The notes below the pieces were generated by a model, which was not told the origin of the DNA, made no database searches, and saw nothing but the letters and a program-made list of their open reading frames with translations. From Paragordius varius (Eukaryota; Nematomorpha), in the NCBI GenBank assembly GCA_964247055.1, contig OZ176052.1:7068001-7132000 (forward strand): 64,000 nt of DNA. Reading direction: 5' to 3'. The first letter of the stretch is position 1, and each line of letters starts with the position of its first letter. Both the position numbers and the translations under genes were made by a program. This document shows, one piece after another, positions 1 to 20,714 of this stretch.

Positions 1-1227
1 CACTTATCACATGAAATACCTTTGACAACATTATTATCATTAAAGGTAAATTATAAATAAAAAATTTTGTAATTGGTAGAATTTTAAAATGTCTAAGTTG
101 AGTAATTAGGGCGTTCAATTCATACATTTTTTGCGCATATCTAATAGTTTCACCATCAACCACCACACAATTAAAATTACTGTCATCCAGTCAAGCGGAT
201 TCTATACAAATCCGATTTTAAGCTTTAGAAAATCATAATCTTATGATAGTCAATAATTAAAAAATTTATTTAGTTGGACTAATATGGTTATTAGCAAAAA
301 ATTAACATATATTTATCCAAATGATTGGAAAATGTATATGGTTGGTCTTTCCAATGAAGCCAATGCATTGATTGATAGTCAGGCCCCTTAGGTCAAAGTC
401 AATTTTTTTATCATTTTTCGCTCCTTCTATCGACGCCAAAAATGTTTTTATTTACAATGGATTTTTAAGGATGCAATGCATCTCTCCTTTGAATACGGAT
501 GTATTGTGAATAAAATAATAAGTTTTATCTGTTTCTTTTCATAAATATGGGCAATTCTGGTAGTCCGGCAGCAACTTTTTGAATATAATATTTTCATTAG
601 CTTGAAGATTTTTTGATTTGTTTTAATTATTATGTTCCATATTACGGAATCGTAAGTAATAAATGGTCTTTTTCTTGCTCTATCTAATATATTTGTTTTT
701 AATCAATCTTAGAACAAGGAGAAAATATTTGATACAACAAACAGTAGACTCAAAATACCGCAATTCAATATGCTTGGACAGATTTGTTCATTACCTAATA
801 CTTAACCCATATAAAAGCCCCGTGAGACGATCAATATATTGTTTGGGATGTTAATGTGATTTTTACGTTATGTTATATTTTTACTGAATTAATCATAATA
901 TGTTAACTAACCTTCACATTATTGTTGTTTAACTGCTCACACATTTTTATATAAATATTAATTATATTTAAATGATAAAAAATAAATCGAAATGCTTTTT
1001 ATATACGTAGATATTAAATTATGTGCAATAAATAATTTATTTGATTGAATTTTACGTATTTTAATACAATTAAAGAAAAATATTTAATATTTGTAAAAGG
1101 CACTGGTATTGCGATAATGTACAGAAAAAGATAACTTCAACTTTTATCAAATATTTGAATGGCCGTTGAAATATGATTGGTAATCTAAGACGTATTAAAG
1201 CAAAATAAATTAAAATAATAATCAAAA
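1..1227. other. 3' flank of the sorting nexin gene, no gene recognised
   Basis: AT-rich DNA downstream of the sorting nexin stop codon. The longest suggestive stretch is a 35-codon plus-strand frame at 284-391, which matches no family I know. No splice signals, RNA gene or repeat could be supported here. Confidence 0.5.
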
Positions 1228-8889
<7,662 letters not shown>

Positions 8890-9785
8890 ACTGTTAAAAT
8901 AACATATGAAATTATCTCAAGTGGTTTAATCCATGTGTCATCAACCGTTGTATAAAATATATTATATATATATATATGATGTTTTAAAAAGATTTTAATC
9001 TAAATGCTCAATTTAAAAAATTAAATCTATATAATTATCAAACAAATCTAAATTAATAAAATGTCTATGCAAGCATTTTATCATAACGGAGATGTTCTCC
9101 TTAGACATATATCATTACCGTACCAGACCTGCTAAAATCCGATGTTTTAAAATGTATACTGAATCAATTTTATATGTTCAAGAATGTGTATTTTTTGCTC
9201 AAACGCAATACAAGAAAATTTTTATTTTTTCCGGTAAAAGCTCGATATCGAAAAATTGCGAAATCACCGTTATTTGAAATATATTTGGTAAGATCTAAAT
9301 TATATCTAAGTATGAGTTTAACAAATAATATAGGGTATGTTAAAAGGTAAACAATATTTTTAATTTAAAGATGTGGGTTCCGCAAGTCCCAGATATTTTC
9401 CAACCCTCTGAAATGGGCTAGTTCTTCTATAAAAAACGCAAAACTGTCGAAATTTTGCGATAAATACTTTATTATACGCTATAATATAGCACCAAAAAAC
9501 ATGTTTTAAAAAAGTGCATAATCCCTGCAAAAATATAATTTTTAGCAAAATAAAGATTTCGAATTTGATGCAGGATAGAAACGGTATAAACACGTTTTAA
9601 GATTTTATATACACTTTTTTTACGTCGATGATGAACACTACCTCCACATTTAAAAATATTCCTTAGACTTCAAATTTTTTAAAATATTCAAATTAAATGC
9701 TGATGTGAAAGAAATGTTTAGTTCCATCAAAATTTATAGAAAATTGTTTAATAATATCTTAACCCTTGTATAAAAGACATTCATT
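8890..9785. other. Upstream flank of the sorting nexin
   Basis: No gene seen. It should hold the sorting nexin promoter, but no clear element could be named. About 9360-9560 is a diverged copy of the repeat family that fills 10.4-15.4 kb (shared GTGGG..CGNAAGTCCC core). Confidence 0.5.
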
Positions 9786-10345
9786 TCAGTCCGTCAATTC
9801 AAATTGGGGTAGTTAGATACGCCAGCCTTGTTAATTAAATATTCCAAAAAATATGGGATAAATTGAAACCGTGGCAAAAGTTGCACTTCTGTTTCAATAA
9901 TGAACCGCATTATAATATTCATTCAAAAATACTTGATATTACTTATTTTAGGTAAAACCCAAATGTAACAATTTACAAACATGACATGTGTTCATACGAT
10001 AAATTTAATAATGTAAATAATACTACTTTTTCTGTTTATATTAAACACTTGGATACATCACATTAATTTAAGTCCTTCGATTAAAATTGGGGTAGTTAAA
10101 TACCCTAGGCCCGGTTAAAATTAACTTCTTATAAAAATAAGGAAGGAATCGAAACCATGGCAAAATTTTGCACTTATATAACATTAATAAACCGAAATAT
10201 ATATTTTAATCAAAAATACTTGATATTACTTATTTTAAGCTAAAACAAAGGTAAAAATTTAGTCAACGTGACATGTGTGAAATGGTAAAATTGAAAATAA
10301 TCCAAAATAAACCGCTTTTTCTATTTCTATCAATATTAGATGCAA
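9786..10345. repeat. Diverged direct duplication, two units of about 280 bp
   Basis: Unit 1 (about 9786-10067) and unit 2 (about 10068-10345) share, in order, AATTGGGGTAGTTA, a GAAACC(A/G)TGGCAAAA block, AAAAATACTTGATATTACTT and GACATGTGT. They are offset by about 282 bp and have many substitutions. No coding capacity seen. Confidence 0.75.
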
Positions 10346-13300
10346 TTTAAATAAAAAAATTAGCTTTAATTTTACCTTTAAAATTAAATGAAGACGATAT
10401 TTTGCAAAATTTTGTAAATAAAAATGGCGAAGAAGTTTGACTCAAAAAAGACGAAAGAATATTTTATCAAAATTCTGAGGTTAGAATGTTCAGCATTATT
10501 AAATTATTAAAAAAAGTTTTTTTATAATATCTAAAAGTGTTTTTATAATGTTTCCATCAGCCCTAAAAGTAGAATGAAGTACACTTTAACAAAAATTTGC
10601 TAAAAATTAAAATTTTTAAAAAGTATGCATTTTTAAAAATATCTTAATGTAAAAATTTATATATTTAAAAATTTTATCGCGAAATTTCGGTATTTTTGTG
10701 TTTATTTAAAAATAAGCTCATTTTAGAAGAGCTAAAAAATTTAGGACTTTTAGCCCACATCAAGTTAAATTTTTTTAAAATATCATTTTGCTTTTCATAG
10801 ATAGTTTATGAAATTTGATATTTTTTAGAATTAAGCATTTACATCAATACAAATGGAATTTAAAAAAATCCGACCAATTCTGCCCTTTTTGATATGGAGA
10901 GCACTTATCATAAAAGTGTAAATTAATGTGACCAGATAGGCTGTTTTTCGCAATATAGTACTGGGTTTTCAGATAAAAACTGCGCCAGTACTGCGCCCTC
11001 TTTTGTACTGCTTTTTGAAATTAAAAAAATTAATTTTATATAAATATATATTAATTTTTGATTATTCAAGAAAATTATTTTAGTATTTAATATCCTCAGT
11101 AAAAATAACCCCATAATTTGTAAAGGAATGATTCATTTTTCGGTAAAAAAACTAAGATTGGCCTATAATTGGTTAATATTTTTCTGCTCGAATTATACAA
11201 AAAACTTAAGATTGCAGCCTTTTGCGAAGTGGCGAAACTATAAATCTGGAACTCCACACCTTAAGATTCAGGCTAATGGCTCTTTCACTCAGGGCTTCAG
11301 TATGAAAAGGTGCAAAATTTAAAAGTTACATAATATTATTTTAATAAATGTTTGATCAAGTTTAGAAAGTTCATTTTTTTTTATAATTATTAAACGGAAA
11401 ATTATATAAAAAATTGTTATTCCCAAAACATAATGTATAAAATTTATTATATATGGCATATGATTCCGAAATAACCTTTTTTTCGTATTTAAAATTAAAA
11501 AATTAAGAGTTTCTACGTTTCTATACTCATTAGATGGGAGATATGGGGTGGGGTGATAAAAAAGTCGCACTTGACTTGTAAGCCAAGCGTGGCAAGTTGA
11601 GCAAGATTACTTAAGCCAGAAAGTGTATACTTGAAGATCGGTGATAAAAAAAACACTTAAGTCAAGTCTTTTGCTTATGAATGTAAGAGTTTTTTGCCAC
11701 CCAATTCGAATTTTATGGAAATTTTTATGATCATTTTCAGCTAAAATTTATGAAATAAGGCACAAAAAGATAAACAATAAATACAATGTGCATTTATTGA
11801 AGTTTTTCAAACTCACCGGCACGTATCTTATATAATATTATAGAGTTTTCTAAATTGTGAGCTTGGTATTAATTTTTAGATTGGTGAAACCATTCGCCCT
11901 TAAAACACTTATTATTTTACCACACTACTTATTCTGTTTGGAGTCCAGTTGCAAATATAATGGGAAGATGTTTATACAATATATCATAATTATTAATTGA
12001 TTATAAACATTGCATTCGAAATAAATTTATGATGAAATAAATTCTTTACATTGGATATAAGTGAAGTTTTGCTTTTAATAAATGAATTGAAATCACAAGA
12101 TTAATATTTAATTATTAATTTTAAGAATTTTCGAGAATCCAATTTTTTTTGCGGTCACAGAATTGATATATTTAGCATATTTTTATGTGCCATGTTATTT
12201 AATATTAGCAGAGTTTTTCTATAAATTTAACCTCTTTTGTATCCACCCAATGAATAGATTAATTAGCCAAAATTTATCAAATTAACAATTTATAGCATTA
12301 ACAAAGGTTCAAATTACATATAAAACCTAAATTTTGCACATAAATAGTTTCCAAAATAATTTTATCCATATTTTTAAATCTGTCAAGTGTGCCCTACACC
12401 ACACTTGCAAAATCTTTAAGTTTTACTTGAACATATGATTTTTTATCACCTCCTTATCAAGTTTTCTTGCTTGACTTAAGTCGTGTAATGTTAAATTTTT
12501 GTTATCACATGAAAGCAAGCTATGACTTGAAAAACTTGCAAGTCAAGTCAAAAAAATTTTTTTATCACCCGACCCATGATATTACTTAATTTTTTCCTAA
12601 ACTTTAAATTTTATTAGTTTTATTATTTTTTCATAAACAAATTTGAGATATTTTGTTAAACCTTACTAAAATTTATTTTGAAGCTTGATGGAAACGATAT
12701 AACGCTTTAAGATATAATAAAACCCTTTTTTCTAAATAATTCGATGATGTTTAATTTACTATAGGTTCAGAATTTCAATTTAGAGGTTTTGTTTGCTTAT
12801 AAAATGTTGGCGAATTTTTGTAAAAAAAACAATTTTTATTTAACATAAATTTGAAAACGAACCATTTTAATCAAAATTTTGATTGAGAATTAGCATTTAA
12901 TTATATGTATATATATAATGTTGTAATATCTCAACCGTTTATAATGTTTCCATCATGCTGAAAATAATATGAAGTACGCTTCAACAAATTTTTGCTAAAA
13001 ACTAAATTTTTGAAAGTGTGCATTTTTTTTAAAAATATATTTTGTTGATATCAAAATTTAGTATATATTTAAAATTATTGAACAATATCGGTATATTTGG
13101 GTTTATTTTAAGAGAATAGTCTATTAAAGACCAAAAATTTGGAGCTCACATCTAAAAATTTAAAATTTTAAATTAAATTTTAATTTTTGTATGTAGTTTA
13201 TATTATATTTACTGATTTTTTTTAATTTAGCTTTCACCAAAAAATATATTTGAAAAATTGCGCGCCTTTTGCAATTTTATACTGAGCACCTACCACAAAA

Positions 13301-15825
13301 GTGTAAATAACTTTCTTTAATAACTCGTAAAAGCTAAAACCAAAAGCACCATGCTAATCCTGATATTTCGCTATCAGAATATACATTTTTCAGCAGGATA
13401 TTTTTTGTAGAAACTGTGTAATATACCACACCGATGATGTAAAAACAGACAAAGTATGTTTTAATTTTGTACTGCGTCAGAGTTTAAAATATCTGGTCTT
13501 ATTAGTGTAAGGTTTCTTATATCACTCGTAAGGACAAAAAAGCACCATGATAATCCTGTTATATTTTTCCAATCAAAATATTTTCATCAGCTTATATTTA
13601 TGCGGACACAGTGTTAAAAAAACTTGGCCACTTTCGATGCAAAAATAGACTTTCGGCCCGCATCTAAAGTTTTTTCAAAAATATTGTTTTGCTTTTTATA
13701 TGTAGTTTATGATATATTTTAGCAATATTTTTTGTATTGCAGGATGTGTTTTTAAAAATTATTAGTACATAAATTTTGTCACTTACATATGGAGCAATTA
13801 AAAGTTCAAATAACTTTCTTAAATCACTTATAAAGACCAAAACCAAAGCACCATGATAATCCTAATACATTATTCTATCAGAATAAATACAAAAAAGTTT
13901 ATAAAATATGGTTGTCCTTTTAAAATATTTTACTCTACTTTTGACGCTTTGTCTTATAATTTGAATGTATATTATATATATTCTGGTAGAAAATGTTTTG
14001 ATTCTTGTAAAAATTTCCATTTGGGCGAGAACCAAAAATTATTTCGCTGTGTAAAGCTTTATTTGAAAATCCAAATGCTTCAAACCAAAATGTATTCTTA
14101 GTATTTTTAATACTTGATTTTTAGTTAGCAAAATAATATTGGTATAAAAATTTCGGACAAGTACCCTCTTTGGTTGTTGTCTAAATTTACGCAAGATGAG
14201 ATATATATGAAAATTTATACTAAAATTATTATCAAAAATGCTTGTATATAGAATTTTTTAAATGTATAATGCATTTTTCCTAAATTGTAAACCGTTAAAA
14301 ATCTACACAACAGAAAATAAATTCGTTTCCTTTTAACTTGAAATTAAAAATTTAACAAAATACACAGTGTCCACAAAAAAAATGTTGATGAAATATATAT
14401 ATTCTGATAGAAAAATATATTAGGATTATATGGAGCTCTTGGTTATGGCCTACGAAGGATTTGAAGTTTTACACTTTTGGAAACTGCTTCATATCAGAAA
14501 AATGGCGAAATTTGCGAAAATTTTGTTCAGGTGAATGCTTAATGCTTCATTTCAAAAATCACTTGATTATGTCATAAACTAGATATAAAAAAATATTTTT
14601 TAAAATTTTTATGTTTAGATGTGGGCTACGAAAGTCCCAATTTTTTTTCGCTATTCTAAAATAGGCTAATTTTTAAAAAGCAAACGCGAAAATGCCAGCA
14701 AATATTTTAGGTATATGGTAAATTTTGACCTAACTAAAATTATTTTCAAAAATTGAATAATTATTTTTAAAAAATAAAATTTTGAGCAAAATTTTGTGAG
14801 CCAACTTCACACTGTTTTGAGGCATGGTATAAAAGCGCTTTAATATATTAAAAAATAAATATTTCGATACATTTTGATGATTCACCAAAATTAATAAAGC
14901 GTTTGCTATCAAATTAAGTGATCGTTTTAAAAACAAAATATATGTAACACAAATTTGAAGGGAAACAAATTTTTTAATCTAAATTCTGAGGTAAATGTTC
15001 AGCATCATCAAATTATAAGAAAAAGTGTTTATATTCTTTAGGCTTTATACCATATCATGCTTCTAAATAGAGTGATGTACGCTAAAAATTTTCTAAGAAA
15101 CTAAATTTTTATCGAATCCCTTTTTGCAGAAAAAACTTTTTTTATGTCAAAATTTAACATATAGTTAAAATTAATGAGTCATCCGGCATTTTCGTTTATT
15201 TTAAAAAAATTATCCTATTTAAGAAGAGCGAAAAAATTTAGGACTTTCGTAGCCATCTAAAAATTAAAATTTTATACAAATATTGTTTTCTTTTTATATA
15301 GTTTATGAGATATTTATGTGATTTTTTTGGAATGGAGCATTTAGATCACAAAAAATTTTTTCAACAAAATGTGGGCCATTTTTGTCATTTTTTGATATGG
15401 AGACACCATAAAAGTGTAAACAACTTTCTTAAATCACTAGTAAGGCCAAATAATTGTTTTCCTTTTTAAATAAAATAACACTATAATATTTTACGAAAGG
15501 GTTTTTCAAAGATTTCTCACAAAGTGCCTAATATAAAGCACGACAATGTAATAATAGTTCTGAAAATGAAATCGAACTAAAAATAAAATCATATCCAGTT
15601 TAATCTCCATAATTGTCGTACACACATGTTGTTTTAAATTTAAATTGTATTTTACTTTTCATAAATAATTATAAGGCCATTGAATCTTTTTGAGGTAAAA
15701 AAATATATAAAATTAAAATTTTAAACTCCACTTCTAGATTTATTTTAAAACTATTTTTTAAAGGCATTTTAATAAATGAAAAAAAATTCCAGAAATGTTG
15801 CAAGTTTTAGATATACATGGAATTT
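10346..15825. repeat. Gene-free region of interspersed copies of one AT-rich repeat, both orientations
   Basis: At least five diverged copies of one sequence family: about 10440-10930, 12760-13320, 13490-13860, 14390-14940 (opposite orientation) and 14960-15440. Shared landmarks are a block with AAAAATTTAGGACTTTCGTAGCC or its complement, a block ending CATAAAAGTGTAAA, and AGCACCATGATAATCCT near the junctions. A separate inverted-repeat element sits at 11546-12575. No open frame of note. The family is unclassified. The 15446-15825 part is plain AT-rich 3' flank of the receptor gene. Confidence 0.65.
11546..12575. mobile_element. 1-kb inverted-repeat element with repeated subterminal motifs
   Basis: Ends are near-identical inverted repeats: GGGTGGGGTGATAAAAAA at the left and GGGTCGGGTGATAAAAAA read in reverse from the right. 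Both subterminal regions carry several copies of CTTGACTT(A/G)AGT or its complement, plus more GTGATAAAAAA. The middle has no coding capacity. Both flanks show ATG, possibly a 3-bp target duplication. This is a non-autonomous DNA transposon by structure. I cannot name a superfamily. Confidence 0.7.
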
Positions 15826-17130
15826 CTAAAATCTTAGGATCGTCTTCTTCCACCAAATCATGGATGTTTTGGTGTGCATGACAAAAGTGTTGCGGTATTT
15901 TTTATCCAACATTAAGTTAAAATAAAATGTCAATATGACAAATAAATATTCAATCAATGTGCATAAACCAAACGTAACATCTGTCTCATATATATCCATT
16001 GAATTACTTATATTTCTATAAATGAGAAATATGGAGACCGGAAACAGGAATAAAACTACCTCCATTCCTAAAACTAGTAATAACCGCGCATCTTTAATCC
16101 TTTGACTTTTACGTGTATTTATACGTGATTTTTCAATGATTGATTGAGCATTAGATAGATAAGCACTCATTTGAGTGTCCCCACCTAATCCAGAGGATCG
16201 AGAATAAGGATTGGATAATTGGCTCATGTCCGAGTTAGTTAACTCTGAATCTTTGCCTACATTAGCACTGCTTTTAGCCATTGATTGAGTCATTTTAGAA
16301 GTGTTAATATCACTAGGTTTAACACTGCTATTTTTCAAACTTTGTTTCCAATCATGGATTTGAGACAAATGTTTTTGACTCCAAATTTTAATAACAATTA
16401 TGCATAGGGCAGGAATGAACTTGGTAAACGTTTCACGAAGGATATCATAGGTTATCCAAAAGCGTTGTTGACGAACTGTAGTATATGTAATGAATCGATA
16501 AGAAAATGTTCCTTTTTCGTATCCACACACATTAGGTATGAAAAAACAACTAAACCACCACCTGGTGGGTATATTCCAAAGTGTCATATATAAGAGACAA
16601 AAGGTCACATATTGCATGATGTGTTTGGGTGTGAACAGTTTTTTATAGGCATATGGATAAACTATAGCAATGTGTTGACTTATAGCGAATAAAACATATA
16701 TCCCGAAAGATAGGCAGATAAGCGTTCGAGATATGGGAAAATGATAATTCGCAACATATATATTCCAACTTGAACTTGCCCAAAAATTTGCACGAAGGTA
16801 CCCCCCAATGCTATCTAAAACTGGATAGACCAACATAAATACCATGTTAATCAAATTTACAAAATAGAGAGTTCTAGTAAATATAATTCGAGGATAAGGT
16901 TTTTGTTTAAATGCCAGCCATAGACCAAACCCATTGCCAACAAACCCTATAAGACATAGTATAGGACTAATAACAGCTATTGCATCATCTAGCTTGTTTA
17001 AATAGTTGTCAATAGGAGGCCATATCAAACATTCATGTGGATAAATCCCATCTTCATTCATAAATTTTGGTAAATTAGTTGACCCATTAAATAAAGGGTT
17101 TAAGGAATTTATTTCGCGCGTTACAGGCAT
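15826..17130 (-). CDS. Intronless divergent seven-transmembrane receptor, copy A
   Basis: A single open frame of 434 codons. Seven hydrophobic segments lie at roughly residues 50-73 (with the GN of helix 1 in FVGNGFG), 80-105, 130-160, 171-190, 225-250, 348-371 and 383-408, separated by an 85-residue serine-rich third intracellular loop. An NGS glycosylation site lies in the N-terminus. This pattern fits a rhodopsin-family G-protein-coupled receptor of the peptide-receptor sort. Odd: the DRY position at the end of helix 3 reads SQHIAIVYP (no arginine), and helix 7 ends FNLMLDKKYR instead of NPxxY. Its tandem relative lies at 22350-23624, about 80% identical by eye. Ligand unknown. A lineage-specific orphan or FMRFamide-like receptor is possible. 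Confidence 0.85.
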   Translation of the reverse strand: MPVTREINSLNPLFNGSTNLPKFMNEDGIYPHECLIWPPIDNYLNKLDDAIAVISPILCLIGFVGNGFGLWLAFKQKPYPRIIFTRTLYFVNLINMVFMLVYPVLDSIGGYLRANFWASSSWNIYVANYHFPISRTLICLSFGIYVLFAISQHIAIVYPYAYKKLFTPKHIMQYVTFCLLYMTLWNIPTRWWFSCFFIPNVCGYEKGTFSYRFITYTTVRQQRFWITYDILRETFTKFIPALCIIVIKIWSQKHLSQIHDWKQSLKNSSVKPSDINTSKMTQSMAKSSANVGKDSELTNSDMSQLSNPYSRSSGLGGDTQMSAYLSNAQSIIEKSRINTRKSQRIKDARLLLVLGMEVVLFLFPVSIFLIYRNISNSMDIYETDVTFGLCTLIEYLFVILTFYFNLMLDKKYRNTFVMHTKTSMIWWKKTILRF

Positions 17131-17318
17131 TTTACATATTATTGAAGACTTTATGTATTAAAACGCATTAGGATGTGTCAAAATAACTCTAAGGTTAATC
17201 TGAAAATAAAATGTTGTTAATTCATTTCAATTTAATAATTAAAAAGTGTATTTCTTAGAACAATACCAATGCATTTTATAACTTGTTTATATTGTCACAA
17301 TAGATATTAGCTACAACG

Positions 17319-17386
17319 GTTAATATTTTTTTACAATAGGTAGATGTAATAATTAAAAATAATTGGTTCTTTGAAAAATGATCACG
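17319..17386 (-). promoter_or_regulatory. Upstream block conserved between the two receptor genes (copy A)
   Basis: About 190-255 bp upstream of the copy A start codon. It matches the block upstream of copy B almost base for base over AATTAAAAATAATTGGTTC and GAAAAATGATCAC. Read towards the gene it contains CCAAT. Similarity carries on to about 17.55 kb. It could be shared promoter sequence, or simply part of a recent duplication. Confidence 0.4.
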
Positions 17387-18334
17387 TATTATAGCTAAAA
17401 ATATACAATAAATAAACTATTTTCAAATATATTCTATAATTATATTTTGCAAAGGAGTATGACACCAAGAATATTTAGTTCCTCTATTAATAAGGTATTT
17501 TACTATAATTCTTTTGCGCAAATTTTGATAATTTTATGTACTAATGAAGTAAACTAAATATTTCACATAATAAACGTTATACAATTAACCTATTGGCTGA
17601 AACAGGGGTTTTAACACACCAACTATGGGCCGCATCTTTACCCTTAAAAAATCGGCTGGCCGTACATGAAAAAATTTAAATTAATTTACCACTTATCCGG
17701 CTGATATTTATAATATTCCTTATTCAGATAAAAATATATGCTTGGATAATTGTTAAATGATTAGTCCATAACAGTCTATCTCATGATTTTTTTCGCAATA
17801 AACGATGTAAGTCGCATGGAGATATTTAAAGTTTCAGGTGTGATCATATTGTAAACCATTTCAATGTTGCTAAACGTATCCATCCATTCGTACTTTTTTA
17901 TTTATAAAAGGCCTATGTGTTATAAAAGTCTTGCTCTTATATTATCATAGGTGATGAGCTAAAGAAAATTATATTTATTAGTCAGTTATTTGTGAAAATC
18001 CAACTGATATGTTTTTATACGGCCGTTGATTGCGAAGGTTGGTAGAAATATAAGTGTTGATTTCAAAAATTGGACAAATTTTCATTTAAAAAAACTTTTT
18101 CCCTTCCCAGATGTATTTCAGGGTTTTGTCTGTACGATCTCAAAACAATATAATTAGATAACTTCTATTATTCGCAATCAATTTTGTTGTTTGCGATTGG
18201 CGTTGGTTAAAATTGTTTTTTATTAAAATGGTAAAATCAAATATGTCATTATTAAGAAAATATAATAAATATTTTTAAAAATGGAAATATCTTCATATTA
18301 TTCTTTTGGGGTTGACGGAAGAGTTTTCGAGCGC
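17387..18334. other. Intergenic, no gene seen
   Basis: Up to about 17.55 kb it still resembles the DNA upstream of the second receptor gene. About 17590-17670 has GC-rich TATGGGCCGCAT and GGCTGGCCGTA blocks that recall hAT subterminal DNA, too worn to call. The rest is plain AT-rich sequence. Confidence 0.4.
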
Positions 18335-19570
18335 CAGGGTGACCAGATTTTTAAATGAAAAAAGCGGGACAACTCTGAAGGAAAGGGGTACTATCAAAAA
18401 ATTTCCAACAAAAAATAATATCCTAATATTTTTTATTTTTAAAATAATATTTATAAGTATAAAAAATATATAATATGTCATTCCTTAATATATTTTATAT
18501 TTGAGTGAATTTGTTTGAGCAGGTTGTTATCATTTTTAAATATATTATAAAACAAGAGTTTGTTAAATTATAATTGACATATAAAATGGCTTTCAGAGTT
18601 TCAACATTTAATTTTGATTTTTCTGATGTCCACACTTGATTTACTGTCGAAAAAAGGCGATCAGTCGCAGCGTTAGTTCCAGGTAAAGAGAGTGCGAGTT
18701 TCACAATTTTTAAAACAGCATTGTAAGGATGTAATTTGTTTTAAAATAATGAAATATTTCCAACCATTTGTCCTCTTCTGTTATTTTTTCTGATGCCCAA
18801 TATTTGAGCTTTTCCTTATCATATATTTTTAACCAATGATATTTTATAAAGATCATGTTCAGAAATATGACAAGGAATTTTAGAGAAATATAATCAAAGG
18901 ATTTTTTTATTTAATTGTAATCCAATAAAAATGATCAATATCATTGAATTGTACCGTCCAGTAAATAATTTTGCAGTTAGTATAAAACCTTTTGATATGG
19001 TTTATGATATCCAGACTGTTTATTGCACCTTGCTCTTCGAGATCGTTTATACTATTGCGAATAGTAAATGGCAGAATTATTTTCTAAACTCTCTTGACAT
19101 TAGTATTTTAAATTATGCACTTCATTTGCCATAACGATGGCAGATAATTTGACACCTTCAATAAGTTTAATGACGTTTTGAAACAGAGCAACTTGATTTT
19201 GTAGAAACTCTAGCCATATTTACTAAAATTTTAGGACATTTGTCTTGCGATAGAAAATAGGATGAGGGATCATGCATTTTCAAAATTCATTCGGCTGGCA
19301 GAAGAGCAACCAACGCGTTTTACAGCATTCATGTATTTTCTGATATTCAACTTCCGTATTTTCACAAAAATCTTTAAGCATTTTAACCCGCACAGTGTAT
19401 ATATAGAAATAATATATTTTAACAACAATATTTTCCACATCTACTAGTAACAAGTTTGCAGCGATATAGCCGAAATTATTTTTTAAATATATGAAATTAT
19501 TTGCCGCAAAAATTTTTATTTGATGACGACCTAGTTTTTGTATTGAAAGAAAATCGAAATTGGGCAAAAA
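18335..19570 (-). mobile_element. Truncated hAT transposon relic
   Basis: Reads on the minus strand. The C-terminal hAT dimerisation region is seen at 18495-18704 (LSLPGTNAATDRLFSTVNQV), and an upstream transposase piece at 19280-19567 (LLLVDVENIVVKIYYF). Both match the hAT copy at 39918-43200. The terminal repeat survives at the left (GGGTGACCAGATTTTT from about 18338, then AAAAAGCGGGAC). The other end and the BED-finger part are missing, and the frame between the pieces is broken by several stops and shifts. Confidence 0.85.
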
Positions 19571-19655
19571 GTGAATAATTAAAATAATTAGGGATAATAA
19601 AATATTGATAACTTGATATTATAGTTTAAAATCATTTTAGTAGATGGTTACAATT

Positions 19656-20266
19656 TATAGTTAGGTTTTTATTCAAACTTATATCAAAAAATCGTGTTTT
19701 TTAACATAATAAATTTTTTTTGAAATTATATTAAAAAAAATTTTAATTTTATTTTTTCATTTTTTGTCATCTAGTTTATGAGTGTATAAAAAATTTAATC
19801 TTTTATTTTGTAATCTTACATGAGCGGGAATTATAAAGTATATAAACGTATGCAAAATATCTAAAAACATTGGACAATCAACCAAAAATCCGTACAAATT
19901 CCAGTAAAAATATTAATTTGTGTTAAAACGAACCTGTTACTGGGATTTGAATGGATTATTGGTTGATATTATACTACTTTTAAATCCTATTTTGTTTAAA
20001 TTTATATACTTTATAATTCCCGCTCATGTAAGATTTCAAAATAAGAAAGTTATACATTCATAAACCAGATGACAAAAAAATAAAAAAATTTTTTTTTATT
20101 TTGATATATAGGTTTTTTTCCTGAATAAAATATGAATATTAAGATTTTAAGCGTGGTAAATAATTAAAAAAATATTTTAATATAATTCCAAAAAATAAGT
20201 ATTTTAAGTATGTTTAACGAAAAACGCGATTTTTTGATCTGAGTTTAAATAAAATCCCTAACTATA
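19656..20266. mobile_element. Fold-back (long inverted-repeat) element, about 610 bp
   Basis: Most of its length is two inverted arms. TATAGTTAGGTTTTTATTC at the left pairs with the complement at 20247-20266. Further in, CTTACATGAGCGGGAATTAT (from about 19815) pairs with ATAATTCCCGCTCATGTAAG (ending about 20032). The ends carry TA, as a TA target duplication of the Tc1/mariner group would leave. No coding capacity. Confidence 0.75.
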
Positions 20267-20714
20267 TTATTTTAGGCTATTTATAAATACAAATATCTGC
20301 TTAAATGATAATAAGCCATAATATCTCAAGTTTTATCAATATTTTATTATTTCGATTTATCCTTAATTTTCGCTTTTTCAATTTTTCTTCAATATTTTAA
20401 ATGTTTGTCAACAAATAAATTTTTTTGGAAAATGGATTCGCTGGTCATAAGCTATCTCATGAAAAATTTTCTGTTAAAAATTTCTTTGCACATAGTATAA
20501 TAAGTATGGAATTGTTAAATTCCATTTTTTATAATATATGATTTTAAAAGGGTCGATGGTATTTGTATTGAAGGATATGTTAACATAATTATTTAACTGT
20601 AAAAAGATTTATTCCTCAGCAGATTTAAAAAGTATAAATTTTGTAAAAAATGCCCAAATTTTTAATAAAATAAATCACAATGTGTAGTAAGTTTTTATTG
20701 TTTTGGTAAAAAAC

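Noticed and set aside
284-391. 35-codon plus-strand frame near the window start
   Set aside because: No homology, no splice context, too short to support.
17590-17670. Possible hAT end with GGGCCGCAT and GGCTGGCCG
   Set aside because: Too degraded. No matching second end or target duplication found.
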